Origin: Streptomyces sp. HD
Lineage (GTDB): Bacteria > Actinomycetota > Actinomycetes > Streptomycetales > Streptomycetaceae
Assembly: GCF_028369295.1 (NCBI RefSeq)
Contig: NZ_JAQMYP010000012.1
Coordinates: 62,001-126,000, forward strand
Length of the DNA: 64,000 nt
Direction of reading: 5' to 3'
Position numbers and translations under genes: made by a program. Below the pieces are notes generated by a model that saw only the letters and a program-made list of their open reading frames with translations, had not been told where the DNA came from and did no database searches. Shown here piece by piece: positions 7,457 to 15,999 of the stretch; positions within the stretch are counted from its first letter, which is position 1, and every line of letters begins with the position of its first letter.

Positions 7457-8584
7457 CTACTCCTCCACCAGCAGCTTCTCCCGCAGCTGAGCCAGTGTGC
7501 GGGCCAGCAGCCGGGAGACGTGCATCTGGGAGATGCCGACCTCTTGCGCGATCTGCGACTGGGTCATGTTGCCGAAGAAGCGAAGCAGCAGGATCCGCTT
7601 CTCGCGCGGCGGGAGGTCCTCCAGCAGCGGCTTGAGCGACTCGCGGTACTCGACGCCCTCCAGCGCCTCGTCCTCCGCGCCGAGGGTATCGGCGACCGCG
7701 GGGGACTCATCGTCCGTGTCGGGGACGTCCAGGGAAAGTGTGGAGTACGCGTTGGCCGACTCCAGGCCCTCCAGGACCTCCTCCTCCGAGATCGACAGCT
7801 TCTCGGCGAGTTCATGGACGGTGGGGGAGCGGCCGTGCTGCTGGGACAGCTCCGCGGTGGCCGTCGTAAGAGCGAGCCGCAGTTCCTGCAGGCGCCGCGG
7901 GACACGCACCGCCCAGCCCTTGTCGCGGAAGTGCCGCTTGATCTCACCGACGACCGTCGGGGTCGCGTACGTCGAGAACTCGACGCCGCGCTCCGGGTCG
8001 AACCGGTCGACCGACTTGATCAGGCCGATGGTGGCGACCTGCGTGAGGTCGTCGAGCGGCTCGCCGCGGTTGCGGAAGCGGCGTGCGAGGTGCTCCACGA
8101 GCGGCAGGTGCATCCGGACCAGCCGGTTGCGCAGCTCCGCGTACTCAGCGCTGCCGTCCTTCAGCTTGCGCAGTTCGACGAACATGGCGCGCGCCCCGCT
8201 GCGGTCCTGAGGGGCGTGCTGCGTGGCCTGCGCGCTGTGCGCGCCCATCGCCTCGTCCTCTGCGTTTCGCTCGTGCTCGCTCATCGTCCTGCCCGTCGCC
8301 CTCTCCCGAGCCCTCGCCTCCACTCGGACTGGGGAGACCCCGATCCGCCCGCCCAGAGGCGCGCCCTGCACGGCACCTTCGTCATCCCGTCCGTCGGCCA
8401 GGAAGCCCTCCACGGAGTCGTCCTCCGGGTGCGGCCGGGCCTGCTCGGGGATGCCGTCGATGCCGTCGACCATGCGTCGGGAACCGCTCGGGCCGCTCGG
8501 GCCCGCCCCCAGGCTCTCGGCTCCGTCCGAGCAGGGGGGAGTGCTTTCCGGCAGCTCCCGTGTGCCGCGCTCTTCGTCCCGCAC
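7457..8584 (-). CDS. sigH: SigB/SigF-family RNA polymerase sigma factor (SigH-like)
   Basis: The conserved core begins at an internal ATG at 8284 (MSEHERNAEDEAMG) and contains sigma regions 2 (LVEHLARRFRNRGEPLDDL, STYATPTVVGEIKRHFRD), 3 and 4 (LPPREKRILLLRFF, SQIAQEVGISQMHVSRLL). This makes it a stress/differentiation sigma factor of the SigB/F/G group, controlled by partner switching. The GTG at 8584 adds a 100-residue acidic extension. The same frame stays open much further upstream, right across the anti-sigma gene. S. coelicolor SigH is reported to be made as several isoforms by alternative starts and proteolysis, which fits. The anti-sigma gene lies 17 bp upstream, in the same operon. 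Confidence 0.9.
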   Translation of the reverse strand: MRDEERGTRELPESTPPCSDGAESLGAGPSGPSGSRRMVDGIDGIPEQARPHPEDDSVEGFLADGRDDEGAVQGAPLGGRIGVSPVRVEARARERATGRTMSEHERNAEDEAMGAHSAQATQHAPQDRSGARAMFVELRKLKDGSAEYAELRNRLVRMHLPLVEHLARRFRNRGEPLDDLTQVATIGLIKSVDRFDPERGVEFSTYATPTVVGEIKRHFRDKGWAVRVPRRLQELRLALTTATAELSQQHGRSPTVHELAEKLSISEEEVLEGLESANAYSTLSLDVPDTDDESPAVADTLGAEDEALEGVEYRESLKPLLEDLPPREKRILLLRFFGNMTQSQIAQEVGISQMHVSRLLARTLAQLREKLLVEE

Positions 8585-8601
8585 CGGCCCGTCCCCGTTC
8601 C

Positions 8602-9027
8602 TCACGCCGGCCCGGGTCCCGCGCCGCGCTGTTTGTAGAGGCTGATCGAAACGGTTTTGTCCTCGTCCACGGCGGAGGAGACCTTGCCCGCGAGGGCGGA
8701 CAGGACGGTCCAGGCGAAGGTGTCCCTGGAGGGGGCGTGGCCGTCCGTGGTCGGGGCCGAGACGGTGACCTCTAGCGAGTCGTCGACGAGCCGGAAGACA
8801 CAGCTGAGCACCGAGCCGGGCACGGCCTGCTGGAGCAGGATCGCGCAGGCCTCGTCGACCGCGATGCGCAGGTCCTCGATCTCGTCGAGGGTGAAGTCCA
8901 AACGGGCCGCGAGGCCGGCAGTCGCCGTACGCAGCACCGACAGGTAGGCACCCGCAGCCGGCAGCCGGACTTCCACGAAGTCCTGGGTCGCGGGCTCGCC
9001 TGCGATCTGGGACACCCTCACCTCCAT
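8602..9027 (-). CDS. Anti-sigma factor, HATPase_c serine kinase-like (PrsH/UshX-type)
   Basis: This 141-residue RsbW-like GHKL domain has N-box residues in IEDLRIAVDEACAILLQ and the G1/G2-like segments further on, though the C-terminal lid is short. RsbW/SpoIIAB relatives bind a SigB-like sigma factor and phosphorylate an antagonist. It is the first gene of the operon with the SigH-like sigma factor, so that is its likely target. The ATG at 9027 is chosen; the overlapping ATGGAGGTGAGGGTG makes a GTG start a few codons later possible. No anti-anti-sigma gene is next to it. Confidence 0.88.
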   Translation of the reverse strand: MEVRVSQIAGEPATQDFVEVRLPAAGAYLSVLRTATAGLAARLDFTLDEIEDLRIAVDEACAILLQQAVPGSVLSCVFRLVDDSLEVTVSAPTTDGHAPSRDTFAWTVLSALAGKVSSAVDEDKTVSISLYKQRGAGPGPA

Positions 9028-9283
9028 GGTGGTACAAGCTTCTCGGGGCCGAGGGTTGCCCCCCGGGTAACGCGATGGGTGGTTCAGCGGTGACGCTATC
9101 GCGCTCTGAACTTTCCTGTCCCCAGGACCCCAACCCCTTGCCGTCACTCACAGTAAACCTGTGGATACGCTCCGTGTCTAGGGGTCTGCGGCTCCAATTG
9201 GGAAGAGCACGCGCCGGGTTGACGTACCCAGACGTCAGACGGTCGAACCGTCCGGATCCTCGGTCGTCCAGCGTACGTCCCCG

Positions 9284-9544
9284 TCACACCAGTACGTGGT
9301 CGACGAAGCACCACCGCCAGCGCTCGCCGGGCTCGAACGTCCGCATGACCGGGTGCCCGGACTGCTTGTGGTGGTCGGTGGCGTGCCGCCCCGGCGAGGA
9401 GTCGCAGCAGCCGACGTGACCGCAGGTGAGGCACAGCCGCAGCTGCACCGGGTGCCAGCCCTCCGCCAGACACTCGGGACACGTCTCGCTCAGCGGGCCG
9501 GGTTCCGGGTGCGGCAGCGTGTCGGCGTGCGTGCACTGTTTCAT
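9284..9544 (-). CDS. UBP-type zinc finger protein
   Basis: The 86-residue protein has a ZnF_UBP pattern: TCPECLAEGW, then LCLTCGHVGCCDSS, HATDHHKQSGHPV and a WRWCFVDHVLV C-terminus. In eukaryotes this fold binds the ubiquitin C-terminus; the role of the small stand-alone actinobacterial proteins is unknown. Cys and His spacing supports two or three zinc sites. It is monocistronic on the minus strand, divergent from the antiporter. The ribosome site is weak. Confidence 0.87.
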   Translation of the reverse strand: MKQCTHADTLPHPEPGPLSETCPECLAEGWHPVQLRLCLTCGHVGCCDSSPGRHATDHHKQSGHPVMRTFEPGERWRWCFVDHVLV

Positions 9545-9694
9545 GATTGCCAGGTTACGACGGCCACGCGCGCGACCGCGCGGAAAATCGAGGGCGGGCA
9601 CCGGCGACCATGAACGACGGCGGGCGTAGACCATGAACGGGTCGCCGGTGGGGCGGCGCAGGGCGGGGCGAGCGGTGATGGGTGGGCGAGGCGT

Positions 9695-11290
9695 ATGGAA
9701 GTGATGCCGCTGCTGTTGCTGGTGGCGGGGAGTGCCGTCGTGGCCGCGGCCGCGCGTCGCACCCCCGTGCCGGCGCCGCTGCTGCTCGTCGCGGCCGGGC
9801 TCGTCGTCTCGTACCTGCCGGGTGTCCCCGACTACACCCTCGACCCGCACATCGTCCTGCCGCTGGTGCTGCCGCCGCTGCTGCACAGTGCGGCGACGGA
9901 CAGCTCGTATCTCGATCTGCGGGCTCAGCTGCGTCCGGTGATGCTGCTGTCCGTCGGCTACGTCCTCTTCGCGACCTTCACCGTCGGCTGGATCGCCTAT
10001 CTCGTCGTGCCGGGGTTGCCGCTGACCGCGGCGCTGGTGCTGGGCGCGGTGGTGGCACCGCCGGACGCGGTCGCGGCGACGGCGGTGGCGCGCCGGGTGG
10101 GGCTGCCGTCCCGGGTCACCACGATCCTGCAGGGCGAGTCCCTGGTGAACGACGCCACCGCGATCACCGCCTACCGCGTGGCGCTCGCCGCGGCCGTCGG
10201 CGAGGGCGCCACCTGGGCCGGGGGCATCGGCGAGTTCCTGCTCGCCGCGGTCGGCGGCATCGGCGTGGGACTGGTGCTGATGGTGCCGATCCACTGGCTG
10301 CGCACGCACCTCAAGGAGGCGCTGCTGCAGAACACGCTCTCCCTGCTGATCCCGTTCGTCGCGTACGCCGCCGCCGAGCAGGTCCATGCCTCCGGAGTGC
10401 TGGCGGTCGTGGTGGTCGCGCTCTACCTGGGACATCGCGCGTGGGAGGTCGACTTCGCGACCCGCCTCCAGGAGGAGGCGGTGTGGCGGATGGTCGCGTT
10501 CGTCCTTGAGTCGGCGGTGTTCGCGCTGATCGGACTGCAATTGCCCGTCGTCCTCAAGGGCCTGGGCGAGTACGAGGGCGGCCGCGCCGCCTGGTACGCG
10601 ATCGCGGTCTTCGCGGTGGTCGTCGTCTCGCGCTTCGTATGGGTCTATCCGGCGACGTTCCTGCCGCGCATGATGTCCGCGCGGATCCGCGAACGCGAGG
10701 GGGACCTGAACTGGAAGGGCCCCTTCATCATCTCCTGGGCCGGCATGCGAGGCGTGGTGTCGCTGGCCATCGCCTTCTCGATCCCGCTGACGGTCAACGG
10801 CGGCGAGCCGTTCCCCGAGCGCAACCTCATCCTCTTCCTGACCTTCACGACGGTCATCGGCACCCTGGTCGTCCAGGGCGTGACACTCCCACCGCTGATC
10901 CGGGTGCTGAGGCTGCCCGGCCGCGACCCGCAAGCGGAGACCCTCGCCGAGGCGAACGCCCAGGCCCAGGCCTCCCGCGTAGCCGAACGACGCCTCGACG
11001 AACTCCTCGCCGACGACCGCAACGCCCTCCCCGACCCCCTGGCCGCCCGGCTGCGAGCGGTCCTGGAACGCCGCCGCAACTCCGTCTGGGAACGCCTCGG
11101 CCAGGCCAACCCCATCACCGGCGAGTCCGTCGACGACACCTACCGCCGGCTGTCGCGCGAGGTGATCGGCGCCGAACGGGCGGTGTTCGTGAAACTGCGG
11201 GACGGTCGCTATATCGACGACGAGATGCTGCGGACGCTGCTGCGCAGGCTGGACCTGGAGGAGGCGGCGGCCTACCGGGAGGCGGGGTGA
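9695..11290 (+). CDS. CPA1-family Na+/H+ antiporter
   Basis: This 531-residue polytopic membrane protein has about 12 hydrophobic segments in its first 400 residues. The CPA1 signatures are present: VVAPPDAVAATAVARR and GESLVNDATAI (the ND pair of the ion-binding site), and SWAGMRGVVSLAIAFSIP. A hydrophilic C-terminal tail of about 130 residues (QAETLAEANAQAQ...), rich in Ala/Arg/Glu and probably helical, follows, as in NhaP/Sod_22-like bacterial exchangers. It probably exchanges monovalent cations for protons in pH and salt homeostasis, which suits its position beside the osmotic-stress sigma locus. It converges on the next gene, with 7 bp between stops. Confidence 0.95.
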   Translation: MEVMPLLLLVAGSAVVAAAARRTPVPAPLLLVAAGLVVSYLPGVPDYTLDPHIVLPLVLPPLLHSAATDSSYLDLRAQLRPVMLLSVGYVLFATFTVGWIAYLVVPGLPLTAALVLGAVVAPPDAVAATAVARRVGLPSRVTTILQGESLVNDATAITAYRVALAAAVGEGATWAGGIGEFLLAAVGGIGVGLVLMVPIHWLRTHLKEALLQNTLSLLIPFVAYAAAEQVHASGVLAVVVVALYLGHRAWEVDFATRLQEEAVWRMVAFVLESAVFALIGLQLPVVLKGLGEYEGGRAAWYAIAVFAVVVVSRFVWVYPATFLPRMMSARIREREGDLNWKGPFIISWAGMRGVVSLAIAFSIPLTVNGGEPFPERNLILFLTFTTVIGTLVVQGVTLPPLIRVLRLPGRDPQAETLAEANAQAQASRVAERRLDELLADDRNALPDPLAARLRAVLERRRNSVWERLGQANPITGESVDDTYRRLSREVIGAERAVFVKLRDGRYIDDEMLRTLLRRLDLEEAAAYREAG

Positions 11291-11297
11291 GGAGCGG

Positions 11298-12215
11298 TCA
11301 CCCGGCGAACGGGGCCCCGGTGACCACGGCAGCAACCTTGGTCCCGCGCGGCAAGGCACCTTCCTCGACGAGGCTGACGACTCCATACAGCAATTTGGCG
11401 ACATAGAGACGCTCCACCGTCATTTCGTGCCGCTCCTCGAAGTCCTCGGCAAAGGCGTCGAGCTCAGGAGTCGTGCGGGCGTACCCCCCGAAGTGGAACC
11501 GCTCGTCGAGCCACCACTCACCCCTTGGCCCCCCGAACGCCTCGCCCTGCAACGCCCGTACGTCACCACCGAGGAACCCGCCCTTGAGCACCGGCACCCC
11601 CAGCGCCCGCTGCCCAGGACCGAGCCCGGCGGCGAGCCCGGCCAGCGTGCCGCCCGTCCCACAGGCGACCGCGACCACATCGGCCCGCCCCCGCAGCTCC
11701 TCCCCGAGCGCCCGGCACCCCCGTACCGCAAGGGCATTGCTGCCGCCCTCCGGAACGACGTACGCCTCCTCCGCGCCGGCCGCGCGCAGTACGGCCGCCA
11801 GCGTCCGAGGCTCGGTCTTGCGGCGGTACGTCGACCTGTCGACGAAGTGCAGCCGCATACCGTCGGCCACACACCGGGCCAGCGACGGATTGAGCGCCCG
11901 GTCGGCGAGCTCCTGCCCGCGCACCACACCCACCGTGGGCAGCCCGAGCAGCTGTCCCGCCGCCGCGGTGGCCCGCAGGTGGTTGGAGTAGGCACCGCCG
12001 AAGGTGACGACCGTACGGCCGGCGGCGGCGACCAGATTCGGCGCGAGCTTGCGCCACTTGTTGCCGATCAGCTCCGGGTGGATCAGATCGTCCCGCTTCA
12101 GCAGCAGCCGAACACCACACCGAGAGAACCGCTCGTCCATGACCTCCTGCAACGGCGAGGGAAGCCGCGGACGCAACTCGGCGAGATCGGGTACGGCATC
12201 AGGGCTGGTCACCAT
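11298..12215 (-). CDS. PLP-dependent D-cysteine desulfhydrase / ACC deaminase-family enzyme
   Basis: The 305-residue protein is a fold-type II PLP enzyme. The PLP lysine lies in LLKRDDLIHPELIGNKWRKL, followed by VTFGGAYSNHLRATAA and the phosphate-binding VACGTGGTLAGLAAGL. These are the hallmarks of the ACC deaminase/D-cysteine desulfhydrase group (DcyD-like). True ACC deaminases need specific active-site residues that cannot be judged here, so D-cysteine desulfhydrase is the safer name. It would release pyruvate, ammonia and sulfide from D-cysteine. It lies in tandem with the downstream-oriented amidase gene, with a gap of 48 bp. Confidence 0.9.
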   Translation of the reverse strand: MVTSPDAVPDLAELRPRLPSPLQEVMDERFSRCGVRLLLKRDDLIHPELIGNKWRKLAPNLVAAAGRTVVTFGGAYSNHLRATAAAGQLLGLPTVGVVRGQELADRALNPSLARCVADGMRLHFVDRSTYRRKTEPRTLAAVLRAAGAEEAYVVPEGGSNALAVRGCRALGEELRGRADVVAVACGTGGTLAGLAAGLGPGQRALGVPVLKGGFLGGDVRALQGEAFGGPRGEWWLDERFHFGGYARTTPELDAFAEDFEERHEMTVERLYVAKLLYGVVSLVEEGALPRGTKVAAVVTGAPFAG

Positions 12216-12263
12216 GCCATTGTCGCCCGGCGTGGGGAGGCGGGGCCTCCCCGCCTCCCCGCC

Positions 12264-12854
12264 CTACCCCAACCGGTCGCCGATCCGCCCCCGCATCCAC
12301 GCCATGGTGAACCCCCGCGGGTCCACCTTCCCCGGCTGCCACTCCAGATGCCCGATCACCGACCGTTCCGTCCACCCGTGATGGCGGCAGATGGCGGCCG
12401 AGACCCGTTCGATCGCCTCCAGTTGGACCTCCGGCCAAGGGTCCTCCCCGTCGCCCAGGTTCTCGCACTCGAAGCCGTAGAAGTGCCGGTTGCCGTCGGT
12501 GTTGGCCTCGTTGTCGGGCGGCAGCGCCGTCTCCGCGATGACCGCGCGCAGGACGTCGTCGTCGCCGAGACCTGCGTGGTTGGCGCGGCCGTAGCCGACC
12601 AGGTGGACCCTGCCGTCCTTGGTGATGACGACGTGACACAGCGGACCCGGCAGCCCCGCGTAGCCGTCACGGCAGAGTTGCACCGTGTGCTCGCTGCCCT
12701 TGGTCACCGTGTGGTGGATCATCACGCCGTGCACGGGACCCCAGGGCCCCACATGATTGCGGTTGTGGTGCTCCCAGTCGCCGACCTCGACGACCGTGAC
12801 ACCTTCCGCCTTGAGTCTCTCCAGGAACTTGCTCGCGGACATGGGTGAGGCCAT
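12264..12854 (-). CDS. N-acetylmuramoyl-L-alanine amidase (Amidase_2/PGRP fold)
   Basis: The 196-residue protein has the zinc-amidase core: VMIHHTVTKGSEH (first His ligand), LCHVVITKDGRVHLVGYGRANHAG, YGFECENLG, and the late VIGHLEWQPGKVDP with the third ligand and catalytic Lys. This type hydrolyses the MurNAc-L-Ala bond of peptidoglycan. No signal peptide is visible from the ATG at 12854, which has a strong AAGGAGG site, so it may be released on lysis, be exported otherwise, or act as a phage-lysin-like protein. Close relatives are common in Streptomyces and actinophages, but there are no phage genes here. Confidence 0.93.
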   Translation of the reverse strand: MASPMSASKFLERLKAEGVTVVEVGDWEHHNRNHVGPWGPVHGVMIHHTVTKGSEHTVQLCRDGYAGLPGPLCHVVITKDGRVHLVGYGRANHAGLGDDDVLRAVIAETALPPDNEANTDGNRHFYGFECENLGDGEDPWPEVQLEAIERVSAAICRHHGWTERSVIGHLEWQPGKVDPRGFTMAWMRGRIGDRLG

Positions 12855-13153
12855 GACCGCCTCCTTCACACACCTGCGTCGGCCGCCGAGCGCAGCCGCC
12901 CCGTACAGGTGCTTTACCGAGAACGGGCGGACGGGACTCCTCAAGCGGTACAGCGTGGGACTTGTTTCGGCCAGGGCCCGTGAGAGCGGCGGACAGATGG
13001 ACAAGCGGCCCCTATTTGCCCACCAGCCGGTGATCCATTCCCGCTCTTTCGGGTAATAGCACAGACACACCCCGTGATGGAAGGCTCGGTCGTGCAGATC
13101 GCGATGCGCGGTGCCAGATCGGCGCCGGGGCATGACCGGGAGGGCAATTCCTT
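12855..13153. promoter_or_regulatory. Divergent promoter region of the amidase and encapsulin genes
   Basis: About 300 bp separate the two divergent starts. It contains the AAGGAGG site of the amidase and GGGAGGG of the shell protein. A moderately lower GC stretch at about 13000-13080 probably contains promoters. No clear operator or gene is visible. Confidence 0.45.
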
Positions 13154-14560
13154 ATGTCGGTAGGCGAAGAGGTCCGCACGGAGCAGGGCACGCCGCAGCA
13201 GAGTCTCGGCACTGCGGCCGCGCGGAACCTGGCCACCACGACCAAGTCCGCACCCCAGATGCAGGAGATCAGCTCCCGCTGGCTGCTGCGCACGCTGCCA
13301 TGGGTGAACGTCCAGGGCGGCACGTACCGCGTCAACCGGCGTCTGACCTACGCCGTGGGGGACGGACGCATCACGTTCGTGAAGACCGGCGACCGTGTCG
13401 AGGTCATTCCGGCCGAGCTGACCGAACTGCCCGCCCTGCGGTCGTACGAGGACGAGGACGTGCTGGCGGAGCTCGCCCAGCGCTGTCAGCAGCGCGAGTT
13501 CGCGGCGGGGGCCGTGATCGCGTCGTTCGGCAGCCAGACCGACGAGGTGTTCCTGCTGGCGCACGGCAGGGTGGAGAAGGTCGGCACCGGCCCCTACGGC
13601 GAGGACGAGTCCCTCGGTGTCCTCGCCGACGGCGCCTACCTCGGCGAGCAGGCGCTGCTGGACGGCGACGCCATCTGGGAGTACACGGTCCGCGCGGTCA
13701 CCGCCTGCACCGTGCTCGTCCTGCCCCGCCAGGACGTCGAGCAGGTCGCGGAGCGCGCCGACTCGCTGCGCGGGCACATCGAACAGCTGCGGTCGATCCC
13801 GAACCAGCGCACCAACAAGTACGGCGAGAAGGAGATCGACCTCGCCGCCGGCCACAGCGGCGAACCCGACATCCCGCACACCTTCGTCGACTACGAGGCC
13901 AGGCCCCGTGAGTACGAACTGAGCGTCGCCCAGACCGTGCTGCGCATCCACACGCGCGTGGCCGATCTCTACAACCAGCCGATGAACCAGACCGAGCAGC
14001 AGCTCCGGCTGACCGTGGAGGCGCTGAAGGAGCGCCAGGAGCACGAGCTCATCAACAACCGCGAGTTCGGGCTGCTCAACAACTGTGAGTACGACCAGCG
14101 GCTCCAGCCGCACGACGGTGTGCCCAGCCCCGACGACATGGACGAGCTGCTCTGCCGGCGCCGCGGCACCAAGCTGTTCCTCGCGCACCCGCGCGCGATC
14201 TCCGCGTTCGGCCGTGAGCTCAACAAGCGCGGACTCGTGCCCGAGACGATCGAGATCGCCGGCAACCGCATCCCCACCTGGCGCGGCGTCCCCATCTACC
14301 CGTGCAACAAGATCCCGGTGACCGAGGCCCGTACGACCTCGATCATCGCCATGCGTACGGGCGAGGCCGAGCAGGGCGTCATCGGCCTGCAGCAGGCGGG
14401 CATCCCGGACGAGATCGAGCCGAGCCTGTCCTGCCGGTTCATGGGCATCAACGAACAGGCCATCATCAAGTACCTCGTGACGGCCTACTACTCGGCCGCG
14501 GTTCTGGTGCCGGACGCCCTCGGCGTACTGGAGAACGTCGAGATCGGGCGCTGGAGGTGA
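13154..14560 (+). CDS. Family 2B encapsulin shell protein with cyclic-nucleotide-binding domain (EshA-like)
   Basis: The 468-residue protein has an N-terminal arm (1-85). Next comes a CRP-type cyclic-nucleotide-binding domain at about 90-210 ([36 protein letters not shown]), and then a 250-residue C-terminal half ([43 protein letters not shown]). There is no helix-turn-helix, so it is not a transcription factor. This architecture is that of EshA and the related HK97-fold Family 2B encapsulins, which build nanocompartments loaded with terpenoid enzymes, such as the 2-methylisoborneol synthase of Streptomyces. The following gene, a polyprenyl diphosphate synthase, is the expected cargo. The nucleotide ligand and its role are not known from sequence. 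Confidence 0.9.
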   Translation: MSVGEEVRTEQGTPQQSLGTAAARNLATTTKSAPQMQEISSRWLLRTLPWVNVQGGTYRVNRRLTYAVGDGRITFVKTGDRVEVIPAELTELPALRSYEDEDVLAELAQRCQQREFAAGAVIASFGSQTDEVFLLAHGRVEKVGTGPYGEDESLGVLADGAYLGEQALLDGDAIWEYTVRAVTACTVLVLPRQDVEQVAERADSLRGHIEQLRSIPNQRTNKYGEKEIDLAAGHSGEPDIPHTFVDYEARPREYELSVAQTVLRIHTRVADLYNQPMNQTEQQLRLTVEALKERQEHELINNREFGLLNNCEYDQRLQPHDGVPSPDDMDELLCRRRGTKLFLAHPRAISAFGRELNKRGLVPETIEIAGNRIPTWRGVPIYPCNKIPVTEARTTSIIAMRTGEAEQGVIGLQQAGIPDEIEPSLSCRFMGINEQAIIKYLVTAYYSAAVLVPDALGVLENVEIGRWR

Positions 14561-14673
14561 CGTTTCCGCACCTGGGGGCCGTGTCCGCGCGGGGCAGGGC
14601 GGGTACATCCTCGTCGTACGCGCCCAGCCGCAGCGGGAATGCCACCGCCCGCGGACTCTCCGAGAGGGAACCC

Positions 14674-15759
14674 ATGGCCGAGTCGACGACGCGAACGACG
14701 CGGCGTTCCAGCACGACCGGCCCGCTCGACGGTCCCGAGGCAGCGGTCATCCTGGAGCGCGCCCGGGCCCTGGCCGACCCCGAACTGCGCGCCGCCGTCG
14801 AGACGTTGCCGGACTCCATGCGCCGGGTGGTGCGCTATCACTTCGGCTGGGAGCACGCGGACGGCACCCCGGCGGCGGGTGGCGCGGGCAAGGCGATCCG
14901 TCCCGCCCTCGTCCTCACGGCGGCCGCCGCACTCGGCGGACCGGGGGCGCGGGCGGCCGCCGTACCGGCGGCCGTGGCGGTGGAACTGGTGCACAACTTC
15001 ACGCTGTTGCACGACGACGTGATGGACCGGGACACCACCCGTCGGCACCGGCCCACCGCATGGACCGTGTTCGGTGACGCCGACGCCGTCCTCGCCGGGG
15101 ACGCCCTCCAGGCGCTGGCCCTGCGGCTGCTCGCCGAGGACCCGCACCCGGCGTCCACCGCGGCCGCCGTGCGAATCGCGGACTGTGTCGTCGAACTGTG
15201 CGCCGGTCAGCACGCGGACACGTCGATGGAGAAGCGGGGCCCCGCCGAGGTCGGCCTCGACGAGGTGCTCGCCATGGCCGAGGCCAAGACGGGCGCGCTG
15301 CTGGGGTGCGCCTGCGCGCTCGGCGCGCTGTACGCGGGGGCGGCCGAGGAGGACGTGGCGGCGCTGGACGCGTTCGGCCGCGAGGCGGGGCTCGCCTTCC
15401 AGCTCATCGACGACGTGATCGGTATATGGGGCGACCCGAGCCACACCGGCAAGCCGGCCGGCGCGGATCTCGCCGCCCGCAAGAAGTCCCTCCCGGTCGT
15501 CGCGGCGCTGACCTCCGGTTCTCCGGCGGCGGCGGAACTGGCCGCGCTGTACGACGTGCCGTGCGACAAGGAGGACGAGGAGAGCGTCGCCCGGATCGCG
15601 CTCGCCGTCGAGCGAGCGGGCGGACGCGACTGGGCGCAGGCCCAGGCCGCCGACCGGATGGCCCGCGCCATGCAGGAACTGGCCCGCGCGGTCCCCGACC
15701 CGGAGGAGGCGGGCGGACTCCTGGCCCTTGCCGAGTTCGTGACACGACGCAGCAACTGA
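14674..15759 (+). CDS. Polyprenyl diphosphate synthase, probable encapsulin cargo
   Basis: The 361-residue trans-isoprenyl diphosphate synthase has a first Asp-rich motif LLHDDVMDRDTTRRH and a second motif FQLIDDVIGIWGD. It also has the KAIRP substrate-binding segment and a KKSLPVVAAL segment. It condenses isopentenyl diphosphate with allylic diphosphates to a C15-C20 or longer product. It directly follows the Family 2B shell gene, an association known for such shells. The ATG at 14674 (after GAGAGGGAA) is chosen, giving a disordered, Thr/Ser/Arg-rich N-terminus of about 20 residues. In-frame GTGs at 14581 and at 14557 (overlapping the shell stop as GTGA) would give a longer disordered tail, the expected place for a shell-targeting signal. 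No terpene cyclase is adjacent. Confidence 0.92.
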   Translation: MAESTTRTTRRSSTTGPLDGPEAAVILERARALADPELRAAVETLPDSMRRVVRYHFGWEHADGTPAAGGAGKAIRPALVLTAAAALGGPGARAAAVPAAVAVELVHNFTLLHDDVMDRDTTRRHRPTAWTVFGDADAVLAGDALQALALRLLAEDPHPASTAAAVRIADCVVELCAGQHADTSMEKRGPAEVGLDEVLAMAEAKTGALLGCACALGALYAGAAEEDVAALDAFGREAGLAFQLIDDVIGIWGDPSHTGKPAGADLAARKKSLPVVAALTSGSPAAAELAALYDVPCDKEDEESVARIALAVERAGGRDWAQAQAADRMARAMQELARAVPDPEEAGGLLALAEFVTRRSN

Positions 15760-15999
15760 GGGCCCGGCCGCGGCGGCAGCCGACGGCACTGCTCAGGACC
15801 CCGGAGCCACGGGGCCGTACGGTTCCTGACCCCGTACGGCAGCCGACGGGCTCCGGAATGGCGGGTCCCGCACATCCCCACGGTGTGCGGGGCCCGTCCC
15901 TGCGTACCGGCCAGATCTCGACAAACTCCTTCCGTGGAAGGCGGGTACGCCCCAATCCCCCTACGATCAAGGGCGGTTGACGTGAAGGGGCGGGTACAC

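Noticed and set aside
9284..11404. 706-codon minus-strand frame through the antiporter gene
   Set aside because: Only the last 86 residues (UBP zinc finger, 9284-9544) look like protein; the rest is antisense to a well-supported antiporter.
12264..12854. Prophage lysin
   Set aside because: The amidase fold is shared with phage lysins, but there are no neighbouring phage genes.
13154..14560. CRP-type transcription factor
   Set aside because: The cyclic-nucleotide-binding domain is not followed by a helix-turn-helix; the C-terminal half is the encapsulin/EshA type.
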